Positions 26,027-34,387 of a stretch of DNA of 64,000 nt are shown here, piece by piece. Origin of the DNA: Streptomyces tropicalis (GTDB lineage: Bacteria > Actinomycetota > Actinomycetes > Streptomycetales > Streptomycetaceae); contig NZ_JARJBB010000005.1 of the NCBI RefSeq assembly GCF_029269835.1, positions 124,001-188,000 of the forward strand. Reading direction: 5' to 3'. Within the stretch, counting starts at the first letter, position 1. Each line of letters begins with the position of its first letter. The position numbers and the translations under genes were made by a program. The notes under the pieces are model-generated. The model saw nothing but the letters and a program-made list of their open reading frames with translations, did no database searches and was not told the origin of the DNA.

Positions 26027-26665
26027 TCAGCCGGCGAGCAGCACCTTGAGCGTCGACCCCAGATGGTGGTCGATGGCGGCACACGCCGCCTGGGCGTCAC
26101 CGGCGGCCAGGGCGTCCAGGATGGCCCCGTGTTCCTCCAGCACGGCTTCCTGACGTCCCTGCCGGTTGAAGAGGGCCACCACTCCGGCGCGGACCTGGCG
26201 GCTTCGCAGACCGTCGTAGTGCCGGTCCAGAAGCGTGTTGCCGACGGCGGACACCAGTGCCGAGTGGAACCGGTGGTCCACAGCGATGAACTCCCGGGCC
26301 TGATCCTCCCCGGTGAGTTCACGCTGCCGTTCCAGCAGGTTCCGCAGCTCCGCGACCGGCGCTCCGCCACCGGAGACGAGCTGCTGGGCGGCGTACCGCT
26401 CCACGATGCCCCGCAGCTCCATCAGCTCGCGGATCTCCCGCCCCGTCAACGGCGCCACCCGGGCGCCCCGCTTGGGAACGAGCTCGACCAGATCCTCGGC
26501 CGCGAGCTGCAGCAGAGCCTCCCGGATCGGCGTACGGGAGACACCGATCCGGTCGGCGAGCTCCTGCTCCGACAGGAAGACTCCCTGCATCTCGGGGTCC
26601 GTCAGCACCGTGTCCTTGAGATACGTGTACGCCCTTTCCCGACCGGACGGCACGGCAACCCCCAT
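26027..26665 (-). CDS. GntR-family regulator with FCD ligand domain
   Basis: A protein of 212 aa from ATG 26665. The winged HTH spans ~8-72 (LSEQELADRIGVSRTPIREALLQLAAEDLVELVPKRG, read in parts), followed by an FCD domain with His residues in VDHRFHSALVSAVGN and EEHGAILDALAAGDA, which normally bind a metal and a carboxylic acid ligand. The leader contains TTGTAT 7 nt before the ATG, so the transcript may be leaderless. The operator found here is also present at the DUF2848/MFS promoter, which ties this protein to control of the 22.4-25.9 kb cluster. It is convergent with the cupin gene. Confidence 0.9.
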   Translation of the reverse strand: MGVAVPSGRERAYTYLKDTVLTDPEMQGVFLSEQELADRIGVSRTPIREALLQLAAEDLVELVPKRGARVAPLTGREIRELMELRGIVERYAAQQLVSGGGAPVAELRNLLERQRELTGEDQAREFIAVDHRFHSALVSAVGNTLLDRHYDGLRSRQVRAGVVALFNRQGRQEAVLEEHGAILDALAAGDAQAACAAIDHHLGSTLKVLLAG

Positions 26666-26670
26666 AGATC

Positions 26671-26688
26671 GCATACAATTTGTATACA
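26671..26688. promoter_or_regulatory. GntR autoregulatory operator
   Basis: GCATAC (26671-26676), 4 nt, TGTATACA (26681-26688): the same spacing and sequence as the operator at 23172-23199, but without the third GTATGC arm. It overlaps the predicted promoter of the GntR gene. Confidence 0.7.
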
Positions 26689-26916
26689 AACGCTACCACG
26701 CCCCTACCACGGTGAGCGTCCTACGGCGGCACTTCCCAAAGCCCTCCGAGCCTCGCCGAAGGGCCGTCACCGGAAGATCACCCCGGCCAGAGACCTTCGC
26801 GTCGCCCACATCGGCACGGGGCCGCAACGGCCGGCGCTGAACCATAGCGGGGTGTACACCGGATACACGCCGAAAGGACAATGAGTTGACCTTGAGGCTC
26901 TGACAGGCGTCGGGGC

Positions 26917-27090
26917 TCACTCGCTGCCGTCAGCGCCCTCTGCGAGCATGCGGTGGACGGTAGGGCGACCGAGGGTCGCTTGCCCCGGTTCTCACCCGAG
27001 GTGATGACGCGCTTGCGGACGACCTCGGGGACAGGGACGCCGCCGGCCCGCAGGCTGCGGGCGTAGGCGGCCATATCGCCGTCGACACCC
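26917..27090 (-). pseudogene. Remnant of a serine-recombinase/resolvase C-terminal HTH
   Basis: Reading leftward, the frame encodes MAAYARSLRAGG, PEVVRKRVITSGENRG and then, after a shift of frame near 26975, LGRPTVHRMLAEGADGSE and a stop at 26917. The two pieces join into the small HTH tail typical of resolvase/invertase-type recombinases. Only this tail is left and it is frameshifted. It is fused in frame to the decayed immunity-like sequence on its right. It may mark an old element boundary. Confidence 0.45.
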
Positions 27091-27603
27091 GAACTGGCGA
27101 CGTCGCACGCATCAATCACCAGCCGGGCGTTGAGGGCCGAGTCCCACTGCTCGGGCAGGCCCGCTTTCAGATCCTCGCAGCGGACGGTGATCGACGCGTC
27201 GGTGAGCGCGATTTCATGCACGCAACCACCATCCTCGTACGGGAGGATCTCATCGAGGAGCACGGTGTCAACCAACATCCAGTCGATGGCATGCGTATAG
27301 TCGATGGAGAAATGCGTCACCCCTGAATCGTTGATGCGCAACCCAGCGTCGCGCTTCTACTGATTCGGGGAGAATGTTAGCGTCAGCCCTCCGCTTTTAT
27401 CAGCAGTCACCTGAATACCTGACAGTTCCAGGTCCTTGACGCAGCGACTGTTGCCGTGACCCAAAGCATAATGCGCGGAATCGGACGCGAATTCCCTTGC
27501 CCCGATCGGGCAACCGATCTTGAAACTTGGGGAGTTCGGCCAGATATTCCGTGGGATCGACGTAGAAACCGCCATCATCCCAAACGGCCGTAACGTACTT
27601 CAT
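27091..27603 (-). pseudogene. Decayed immunity-like gene of the orphan Rhs module
   Basis: The ATG at 27603 overlaps the stop of the orphan Rhs fragment (ATGA). The sequence reads KYVTAVWDDGGFYVDP, then YLAELPKFQDRLP. An extra base near 27507 shifts the frame; correcting it gives IGAREFASDSAHYALGHGN, then RCVKDLELSGIQVTAD and LTLTFSPNQ, followed by TAG at 27359-27357. In the same frame the sequence continues KRDAGLRINDSGVTHFSIDY, DTVLLDEILPYEDGG and HEIALTDASITVRCEDL. My recollection of homologues is that Trp occupies the TAG position, suggesting TGG to TAG. One frameshift and one nonsense change have therefore killed the gene. Confidence 0.55.
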
Positions 27604-28484
27604 TTGCAACCTTCCGCGGCGAGAGGTGGCCGCCTCAATTTTTCTCCTCTGATATCCTCGGTCCCCTTGGGCCCGATTCGGCCGATCTTTCGCAGTCCAT
27701 AGATCATCCGGCCCTTGATGGCGTTCTCCCCAGCGGGCGGGACTTCGACGTCCGCGGCTTTGATGCCGCGCTTATTGAACCATCCCTGACTGTTGAACAA
27801 TCCGACTTCGCGCATGGTTTTGTCGTAGACGTGAATTTCCACGTCCATTCCCTTGTTGCCCACGGGGAAGGGGTCACGCCGGCCCGTGTACCCCTGCCCG
27901 AAATTCAGCGGGTTCTGAGGCCCCGCAGGTCCCTTCCCTGCCAGACCAAGGTCGTCACTCCAGCTCAGCGGGTTCAGTACGTACGAGTGGTGATCAAGGG
28001 CGGGGACGCGGCCCAGTGGATCCGCGCTGAGGTACCGCGCTGTCTCGGGATCGTAGTACCGGTGCAGACTGTAATGCAGGCCGGTCTCAGAATCGGCGTA
28101 CTGCCCAGGGAAACGCAGGGGACACTCGACCGACTCCGTGGCCTTGTCCGGGGCTAGGACATGGGTGCCCCACAGGCCGGTACGGCGCTGCCAGGCCAGC
28201 TCACCGGTTGCGGAGACGAGTTCCGTGGGAGTGCCGACGGAGTCGGTGACGACGCTGTGGAACCGGGGGCCGTGCTCAGGGGCCGACTCCGCTGCCAACT
28301 GCGCGGGGAACGACGTGTTGTCGGCTGTCGCGGTTAGCTTGTGCCCCGTCTGAGCGACCGGCCGGGGACTGTTCGGCGCATGGTCCCAAGTGGTGACCCA
28401 ACCGTCCGGCGCGGTCGGCTCGGCCAGACACAGGGCATCCCAGATGAATTCCCTACGATCGGCCACGGAACCGTCCTCGGCCAA
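27600..28484 (-). CDS. Orphan Rhs C-terminal fragment carrying a toxin domain (N-terminally truncated)
   Basis: The frame is 294 aa from a TTG at 28484. It corresponds to the end of a Rhs protein: RLAEDGSVADRREFIWDAL aligns with RLAEDGTQADRTDFSWDD of the full-length neighbour, then RFPGQYADSETGLHYSLHR and YYDPETARYLSADPLG form the Rhs core, followed by a different ~115-aa tail (DVEIHVYDKTMREVGLFN, GWFNKRGIKAADVEVPP). Homology continues upstream to GRRISKHR and ends at an in-frame TGA, right at the left copy of the 256-bp repeat. No ribosome site precedes it, so it is probably silent. The toxin type was not recognised. Confidence 0.75.
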   Translation of the reverse strand: MAEDGSVADRREFIWDALCLAEPTAPDGWVTTWDHAPNSPRPVAQTGHKLTATADNTSFPAQLAAESAPEHGPRFHSVVTDSVGTPTELVSATGELAWQRRTGLWGTHVLAPDKATESVECPLRFPGQYADSETGLHYSLHRYYDPETARYLSADPLGRVPALDHHSYVLNPLSWSDDLGLAGKGPAGPQNPLNFGQGYTGRRDPFPVGNKGMDVEIHVYDKTMREVGLFNSQGWFNKRGIKAADVEVPPAGENAIKGRMIYGLRKIGRIGPKGTEDIRGEKLRRPPLAAEGCK

Positions 28485-28508
28485 GCGGTGCTTGGAAATA
28501 CGCCGACC

Positions 28509-28764
28509 CGGTCACTGACTCACGCAAAATCCGTCCGTCTCCGCGAAGCCGGCCGCCGAATCTCACGTGCGACCGAAAGGTTCTGGGGGTTCGATCACCG
28601 CCGCCCCGAGCGTGCCCACGAACATCACGCTCAGGGAGCCGATCACGCAGCGACAAGGCTCATTCGGCGCGGCCGGAATTCGACGCTACGGTCACCTCAC
28701 AGGGGTCACCCCAGGAAGCTCAACCGCACCTGCCGGTTGGGATTGTCCTTGTTGGTGTCCGCCA
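28509..28764. repeat. Left copy of 256-bp direct repeat
   Basis: About 90% identical by eye to 34131-34387, in the same orientation, with one 1-bp indel. It includes a duplicate of the last ~19 codons of the yjbQ-like gene (28706-28764, encoding DTNKDNPNRQVRLSFLG and stop on the minus strand). Its left end is the point where the orphan Rhs fragment begins. The rest of the gap up to 28955 holds nothing recognisable. Confidence 0.85.
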
Positions 28765-28955
28765 ACCTCCGCAAAGACAGCCCCAGGCTAAACGGACGCG
28801 ACGCGCGCCCAGCATCGGTGCCTTGGTCATGGCCTCTCAAGTTGACCACGGTGGTTGAAGCAGCAGTGAGGTGCGCCGCGCTACGTACCAGGACGGAAGT
28901 GACCGATCCAGTTTCGATTTCCGGAGCCGCGGATGGCTGACTACCGTGGACCTTC

Positions 28956-29168
28956 TCAGGTACACGGAGTGATGATTTCCCAGTCCTTCGCGGGGTCCCC
29001 AGTCAGTAGGTACTCGCTCAGGTACATGTCTGTGTCCTCATGGAGGTCGTCCTCCAGGTCCCACACGGACTCGCATTCGGGGCAGAGAAAGAACCTCTGT
29101 CCCGTGTCCTTGCGCTCATAACAACGCACCCAGTCCTGGCCACAGTGCGCGCAGGCGACCTTGTCCAT
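28956..29168 (-). CDS. Small zinc-ribbon protein, putative immunity protein of the Rhs toxin
   Basis: A protein of 70 aa whose ATG overlaps the Rhs stop codon (TGATG), so it is translationally coupled to the toxin. Two CxxC pairs (VACAHCGQDW and FFLCPECESVWD) form a likely rubredoxin-like zinc ribbon, and the rest is strongly acidic (DLEDDLHEDTDMYLSEYLL), a common feature of inhibitors of basic nuclease toxins. The assignment as immunity protein is inferred from position, size and charge; no family was recognised. Confidence 0.6.
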   Translation of the reverse strand: MDKVACAHCGQDWVRCYERKDTGQRFFLCPECESVWDLEDDLHEDTDMYLSEYLLTGDPAKDWEIITPCT

Positions 29169-32100
29169 CAATTCCAGCTCCTCGGGAAGGCCGTGATCAC
29201 TTCATTGCCGTGTTCGACGGTGATCGAAAGATATTCCTCCCCGGGGTTGTAGCCCACCTGCCGGGCCATGGGGATGATGTAGGTGGTACGAGCGCCCTGC
29301 TGGTTGACCGACACCGCCATGGCGCGTCGGCCCCACGCCTCGTCAACCGTCTCCAACCCGCCCTGATTGCCGGTGTCGAACACTCCGTGAGCGGGCTTCG
29401 CAGGGTTATCCCGGGTGTGCTGCATGACGTGGGTGATGCGGTGTCCCTCAGCCGAACCCGGACCGTAGTCCAATCCTTCAGGCGAGCGGTACCAGCCGCC
29501 CCCGAGGTCCTCCAGCTCACAGCCGTACAGACCCAGCGGGTCCGACCAGGTGCCTGGATGGCGGATGTATACCGAGGGGTTGGGGGCCGGCTTCAGGCCC
29601 ATGGGGTCCTGGCTGAGGTAACAGGCTGTCTCGGGATCGTAGTAGCGGAAGTAGTTGTAGTGCAGGCCGGTTTCGGCGTCGGCGTACTGGCCCGGGAAGC
29701 GCAGCCGACAGTCGGCGGAGGAGGGGTCGGTCGGGCCGGTGAGGAGGGTGCCCCACAGAGTAGTCCGGCTCTGCCATGTCGTCTCGCCCTCGGCGGTGAC
29801 CAGCTCGGTGGGCGTGCCTACAGCATCTGTGACGACTACATGGAACACGGCTTCGCAGTCGCGGGCAGACTCCTCGGCCAGCCGGGCCAGAAACGAGGAG
29901 GTGCTCCCGACGACTGATCGCCGGTGGTCAGTCTGAGCGATCGGCCGGTGGGTTCCGGGCTCGTAGTCCCAGGTGGTCACCTTGCCGTCCGGGCCGGTCT
30001 GTTCCGCCAGCCTGGTGTCGTCCCAGGAGAAGTCGGTGCGATCGGCCTGAGTTCCGTCTTCCGCCAGACGGTACTTGCAGAGGCGACGTCCGAGCGGATC
30101 GTACCCGTACCGCCAGCGTTCACCCTCCGGCGTGCCGACCTCGGCTAGGCGATCCTCGGCGCTCCAAATGAACGTCCAGGTCCGGGTCTGTCCGTTGAGG
30201 AGCTTGCGGGTCCTGCGGACCAGCCGCCCTTGGGCATCGTGCTCGTGAGTGCTGCGGCCCGCTCGGCGGACGAGAGTGCCGTCGAAGTCTCGGTCCCCGG
30301 CGGAGTCATGGCCGGGTGCCGCTGCGTGCACCAGATTGCCGACCTGATCGTAGGCGTATTTCTCGGTCCAACCGTGGGCGCGTACGCCCGTGACGCGACC
30401 TGTCGCGTCCAGGTCGAAGCGGCGGATACCCGTGGTGAGCTCGGGGACCTCTGCAAGATAGCCGTCGCTGCGGTATGCATAGACGCGGTGCTGAAGCAGA
30501 TTCTGCGCATCGGCCGAACCTGCGGTGAGAGACTGGCGGGTCAGGCGGCCAGCCGCGTCCCACGACTGGGTCTGCAGAACCTCGGTACCGAGACGACGCT
30601 CCGTCTCGTGTCCGGCGGCATCATGGGTGAAGGCCAGGGTGCCCGCCTCCGAACGAAGCTCCGAGGGCTGCCCTGCCGCATCGTACGCCCACAGCGAGAC
30701 CAGTCCGGACGGGGTCTCGCGACGGGCACAGCGGCCCAACGGGTCATAGACGTAGGCCGTGACGTCTTCGTCGACAGCCTCGCTGAGAGTGCGCCCGAGA
30801 GCGTCCCGGACTAGAACTATCTCGGCGTCTGGATTGGCCGCCCGAGCAAGCAGCCCGTCCGCTCCGTACTCGAAGATCGTCGTCTCACCTGTGCCGCTGC
30901 GCTGCTCCACGACGCGACCCGCTCCGTCCCGGACGAAGCTCAGCGTCTCCCCCGCCCCGTTAGTACGTGAAGCCAGCCGGCTTGCCGGGTCATGCATGTA
31001 CGTCAGCGTGCGGCCATTGAAGTCCGTCTCGGCTACCAGTCGACCGGCTTCGTCGTAGGTGTACGACCAGGTCCGGCCCTGCGGGTTGGTGACACCCGTC
31101 AGGCGCATTTCCGTGTCGTACGAGAACGCGTAGTGGGCGCCGTCCGGGTCCGTCCGGGTGGCGGGCACGTCGAAGTGTGTCGTCGTGTGGCGGGTCGTGT
31201 TGCTCGCCGCGTCCGTGTGCCTGAGTAGGTTGCCCTCAGCATCCCACGTCCACGACTCGCGGGTGCCGTCGGGCTGTTCGCGCCAGGACGGCTTGCCCTC
31301 CGTCGTCCAGCCCAGGCGCGTGGTGTGGCCCAGAGGATCGGTCACCGCGATGACCCGCCCGAACGCATTGCGGCGGATTATTGTCGTATGACCTAGTTCG
31401 TCCGTAAGGGAGATGGGCAGGCCCGCTGCATCGTAGGCCACCGTACGGGTGTGGCCGAGGGCATTGGTGATGACGGTTGGACGGCCTGCCTCGTCGTTCG
31501 TGTATCGCGTCTCGGCGCCGGCCGGATCCACAGTCCTGAGCAGATTGCCCCGCTCGTCGTAGGTGTGATGCCAGGTCGCGCCACCTGGCTCGATCACCTC
31601 GGTCGGCAGGTCGAGCTCACTGTAGGAAGCCTGAGCCAGCGAGCCGTCGGCAAGGTTGAGGGCGGTCAGATTGCCTGATTCGTCATAGGTGTACCGCGTG
31701 GTGTGCCCCAGTGGGTCCGTCACGGCGACCGGCCGGGCTCCGTACTGATCCCACGCGGTATACGTGACATGCCCGAGCGGGTCCGTCTCCTCCTCGACTT
31801 GGCCCTCGGCGTTGTAGCGGTGCACCGAGACACGACCTTGCGAGTCTGTGTATGTCGTCCTACGGGCCGCGTCGTCATAGGTCAGGGTGCCGGAGAGAAT
31901 GCCGTCGACGCCCTCGGTACGGACGACCCGCCCGCGGTCGTCGTAGACGTAGCCGAACCAGGTGCCGTTGCGGTCGGTCCAGCGAGTGACGCGGCCCTCG
32001 GCGTCGTAGGTGAAGCGCAGGGGCTTGCCGCTGGAGTTGATGACCTCGGTGAGGTTGCCGGTGGCGTCGTAGCCGTAGCGCATCACGACCGTGCCCTCGC

Positions 32101-33481
32101 CGGGCACGGCGCCGGGGCTGTAGCGGGAGGGCGGCTGGTCCAGCAGCCGCAGGGCCGTGATGCGAGGGCCCTGGGTGTCGACGGCGACGTAGTAGCCACC
32201 GGAGTGGCGGATACCGAACGGGATCCCCTCGTCGTCGCGTTCGACGTCGATGCGGTTGCCGTTGCGGTCCGTCCAAGAGTCCAGGGCCAGGTGGAACACG
32301 CCGAAGGAGGGTGACGGGACCGGCGCGGCGAAGGTGCGGACCACGCCCGTCGACGGGTCGGTGACCGTCATCGCGCCGTCCGGCTTGCCGTCCCACTCCA
32401 GCGGCCAGCGGGCACCCTTCGCCGGCATCACGGGCACGCCGGGTTCCGGCACCGGGTACACCAGGCGCATGCCGTCCGCCGCGGCGAAGACGACACCCTC
32501 GCCGTCGATCTGGAGGCACTCGTCCAGGGTCGAGATCCAGGTCGTGCCGAAGCACATACCACCCCGGTAGGAGGAGAGATGAGTGCGCGTGAACCGAAAC
32601 GGCAGTGTGCCCGGCAGGGTCAGATCCGTCTGCGTCATCAGCACGGCGCCGGTCGCCACGTCGATCGGCTCACCCACGCACGGAGTTTCCTCGGCGTTGC
32701 GGGCCGCCGGGCCCAGATCGACCAGGTCGGGGCGGAGCGACGCAGGGCGCAGCAGCGTCGGGGTGGTGTCGGCGAGACCGCCTTCCATGCTCGACTTCAG
32801 CAGGCCGCCACCCGCGCCCAGAGCTCCGCCGAAGATCATGCCGTTCTCGGCGGCCTTGTTGACCTCGTCCAGGCTGAAGCCGTGCTGCAGACCCGTCGCC
32901 ATCTGCAACGGCTGGGCCACCGCCAGGTCTACGGTGACCGACTCGACCCCGCCGAACGCGACACCGGCGAAGGCACCACCGATGATGTCGGCCACCACCG
33001 CGGAGACCCCGACGCCGATCGTGGCGCCGAACTCGATGACCGCGTCCGCCGCCGCTGCCGCCGCACCCGAGGCGATGCCCGCGGTCATGATGGCCAGCGC
33101 CACACCACCCGCGATCACGGCCGCGTCGATGGCTATCCGCGTCCAGAGCTTGTTGATGGCGTCGTCGATGCCGTCGGCGAACTTGTCCAGCGCACTGGCC
33201 ATGTCCCGCGAGGTCTTCGCGAGGTCACTCAGCCAGCCGCCGTCCTCGTCCTTCGCGTAGCGGTCCCAGAACTTGTGGAACGCCTCGATCGACTCACCCG
33301 TGTTGTTGTGGATGATCCCGGAGGCGCTGCGGTGCACCGGGGAGCGGACGTCGTCCACGGAGTCGGCGAACGCACGCCACGCCTTCGCCGCATCCCGAAG
33401 CTTGCCGGAGTCGGCCTCCGGCCACCACAGGCCCATGTCGAGAAGGATGTGGCGGGCCTTGTCCTCAATGCTCACCGGCAC
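29168..33481 (-). CDS. Rhs-repeat polymorphic toxin with WXG100-like N-terminus
   Basis: A protein of 1437 aa. Residues 1-110 resemble WXG100/LXG-type secretion domains (GLWWPEADSGKLRDAAKAW). An Ala/Gly-rich hydrophobic stretch follows (~118-190), then a DUF6531-like segment (VGEPIDVATGAVLMTQTDL, near 265) and a long array of YD/Rhs repeats that should build a cocoon. The Rhs core RFPGQYADAETGLHYN / YYDPETACYLSQDPMGL ends near 1294. The C-terminal ~120 residues are a distinct toxin domain (GGWYRSPEGLDYG, HRITHVMQHTRDNPAKPAHG, YIIPMARQVGYNPGEEYL), possibly a BECR-type nuclease. The start overlaps the upstream WXG-like gene by 17 bp. Export by a type VII-like system encoded elsewhere is inferred. 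Confidence 0.88.
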   Translation of the reverse strand: MPVSIEDKARHILLDMGLWWPEADSGKLRDAAKAWRAFADSVDDVRSPVHRSASGIIHNNTGESIEAFHKFWDRYAKDEDGGWLSDLAKTSRDMASALDKFADGIDDAINKLWTRIAIDAAVIAGGVALAIMTAGIASGAAAAAADAVIEFGATIGVGVSAVVADIIGGAFAGVAFGGVESVTVDLAVAQPLQMATGLQHGFSLDEVNKAAENGMIFGGALGAGGGLLKSSMEGGLADTTPTLLRPASLRPDLVDLGPAARNAEETPCVGEPIDVATGAVLMTQTDLTLPGTLPFRFTRTHLSSYRGGMCFGTTWISTLDECLQIDGEGVVFAAADGMRLVYPVPEPGVPVMPAKGARWPLEWDGKPDGAMTVTDPSTGVVRTFAAPVPSPSFGVFHLALDSWTDRNGNRIDVERDDEGIPFGIRHSGGYYVAVDTQGPRITALRLLDQPPSRYSPGAVPGEGTVVMRYGYDATGNLTEVINSSGKPLRFTYDAEGRVTRWTDRNGTWFGYVYDDRGRVVRTEGVDGILSGTLTYDDAARRTTYTDSQGRVSVHRYNAEGQVEEETDPLGHVTYTAWDQYGARPVAVTDPLGHTTRYTYDESGNLTALNLADGSLAQASYSELDLPTEVIEPGGATWHHTYDERGNLLRTVDPAGAETRYTNDEAGRPTVITNALGHTRTVAYDAAGLPISLTDELGHTTIIRRNAFGRVIAVTDPLGHTTRLGWTTEGKPSWREQPDGTRESWTWDAEGNLLRHTDAASNTTRHTTTHFDVPATRTDPDGAHYAFSYDTEMRLTGVTNPQGRTWSYTYDEAGRLVAETDFNGRTLTYMHDPASRLASRTNGAGETLSFVRDGAGRVVEQRSGTGETTIFEYGADGLLARAANPDAEIVLVRDALGRTLSEAVDEDVTAYVYDPLGRCARRETPSGLVSLWAYDAAGQPSELRSEAGTLAFTHDAAGHETERRLGTEVLQTQSWDAAGRLTRQSLTAGSADAQNLLQHRVYAYRSDGYLAEVPELTTGIRRFDLDATGRVTGVRAHGWTEKYAYDQVGNLVHAAAPGHDSAGDRDFDGTLVRRAGRSTHEHDAQGRLVRRTRKLLNGQTRTWTFIWSAEDRLAEVGTPEGERWRYGYDPLGRRLCKYRLAEDGTQADRTDFSWDDTRLAEQTGPDGKVTTWDYEPGTHRPIAQTDHRRSVVGSTSSFLARLAEESARDCEAVFHVVVTDAVGTPTELVTAEGETTWQSRTTLWGTLLTGPTDPSSADCRLRFPGQYADAETGLHYNYFRYYDPETACYLSQDPMGLKPAPNPSVYIRHPGTWSDPLGLYGCELEDLGGGWYRSPEGLDYGPGSAEGHRITHVMQHTRDNPAKPAHGVFDTGNQGGLETVDEAWGRRAMAVSVNQQGARTTYIIPMARQVGYNPGEEYLSITVEHGNEVITAFPRSWN

Positions 33482-33830
33482 CGTCGCTCTGCTTGTCGGT
33501 CTTCACCTTGGTGAACATGCCGGCGACGAGCTCGTCGTGGTCCACGTGTCCGTCCGCCATGTCGGCCATCGCCTCGTGAATGCTCGTCAGCCCCAGCACC
33601 AGGATCCCCGTCGCGCTCTCGATCGACTTCTGGTGCGGCTTGTAGACGCCACCGAACTGCTTGCCCTGCTTGTCATGACCCCACGGCTCGCCCAGGCCGT
33701 CCAGGGTCTTGATGAGAGTGGTCAGCGCCTTGCTCAGATCGACGGCGCCCTGCTGGAAGGTCGGCGCTGCCGCCTTGATGTCGGCGGTCTTGATGTCCAG
33801 TACCTTGCCGGGGACCTTGCCGTCACCCAT
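33465..33830 (-). CDS. WXG100-like small protein upstream of the Rhs toxin
   Basis: A protein of 121 aa with GGGAGA before ATG 33830. It is alpha-helical with a central turn: IKAAAPTFQQGAVDLSKALTTLIKTLDGLGEPWG, then HDKQGKQFGGVYKPHQKSIESATGIL and a C-terminal helix. The GEPWG/DKQGKQF region takes the place of the WXG turn, as in ESX-type substrates and LXG partner proteins. It probably pairs with the N-terminus of the Rhs toxin for type VII secretion. The end overlaps the Rhs start by 17 bp, so they form one operon. Confidence 0.7.
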   Translation of the reverse strand: MGDGKVPGKVLDIKTADIKAAAPTFQQGAVDLSKALTTLIKTLDGLGEPWGHDKQGKQFGGVYKPHQKSIESATGILVLGLTSIHEAMADMADGHVDHDELVAGMFTKVKTDKQSDGAGEH

Positions 33831-34130
33831 CGCTGCCGTCTCCCCCCGGTTCGCAACTGCGGCTTCCGACCCTAGAGGAATCGAGTCAAGAGATAGTCAT
33901 ATCGAAGGAACATGCAGGCAATGTGCTGGCGCGGGCGTCACCCCGCAACGACGGCGCCGACACCGTCTCCGCCCTCGCCGCTGGGGTGACTACCGAGACC
34001 GTAGCGAGAAGCTGGCTGAGACGCTTCGCGACAGCACCCCCGGCACGGGACAGAGACTCCACGCATGGGGAACCAGCTCGGCCAACGCACTGCCAGGTCC
34101 CCTGCAAGCCAGGCGAGACCGGCCTCGCAC
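33831..34130 (-). promoter_or_regulatory. Upstream region of the WXG/Rhs operon
   Basis: No gene was supported in this 300-bp stretch. On the minus strand a TAGGGT -10-like box occupies 33874-33869, about 40 nt before the operon start. A TTGACT hexamer lies only 9 bp above it, too close for a standard -35. The region sits between the operon and the right copy of the direct repeat. Confidence 0.3.
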
Positions 34131-34387
34131 CGGTCACAGACTCACGCAAACTCCGTCCGTCTCCGCGAAGCCAGCCGCCGAACCTCACGTGCGACCGCGA
34201 GGTCCTGGGGGTTTCGATCACCGCCGCCCCGAGCGTGGCCACGAACATGACACCCAGTGAGCCGATCACGCAGCGACAGGGCCCATTCGGCGCGGCCGGA
34301 ATCCGACGCTACAGTCACCTCACAGAGGTCACCCCAGGAAGCTCAACCGCACCTGTCGGTTGGGATTGTCCTTGTTCGTGTCCACCA
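34131..34387. repeat. Right copy of 256-bp direct repeat
   Basis: Matches 28509-28764 at about 90% by eye. It spans the gap upstream of the rhs operon and the last codons of the intact yjbQ-like gene (which ends at 34329), so this is probably the original copy. Confidence 0.85.

Noticed and set aside
33886..34269. A 127-aa minus-strand frame upstream of the rhs operon
   Set aside because: Part of it lies in the 256-bp repeat, where the other copy is frameshifted, and there is no ribosome site. It is treated as non-coding.
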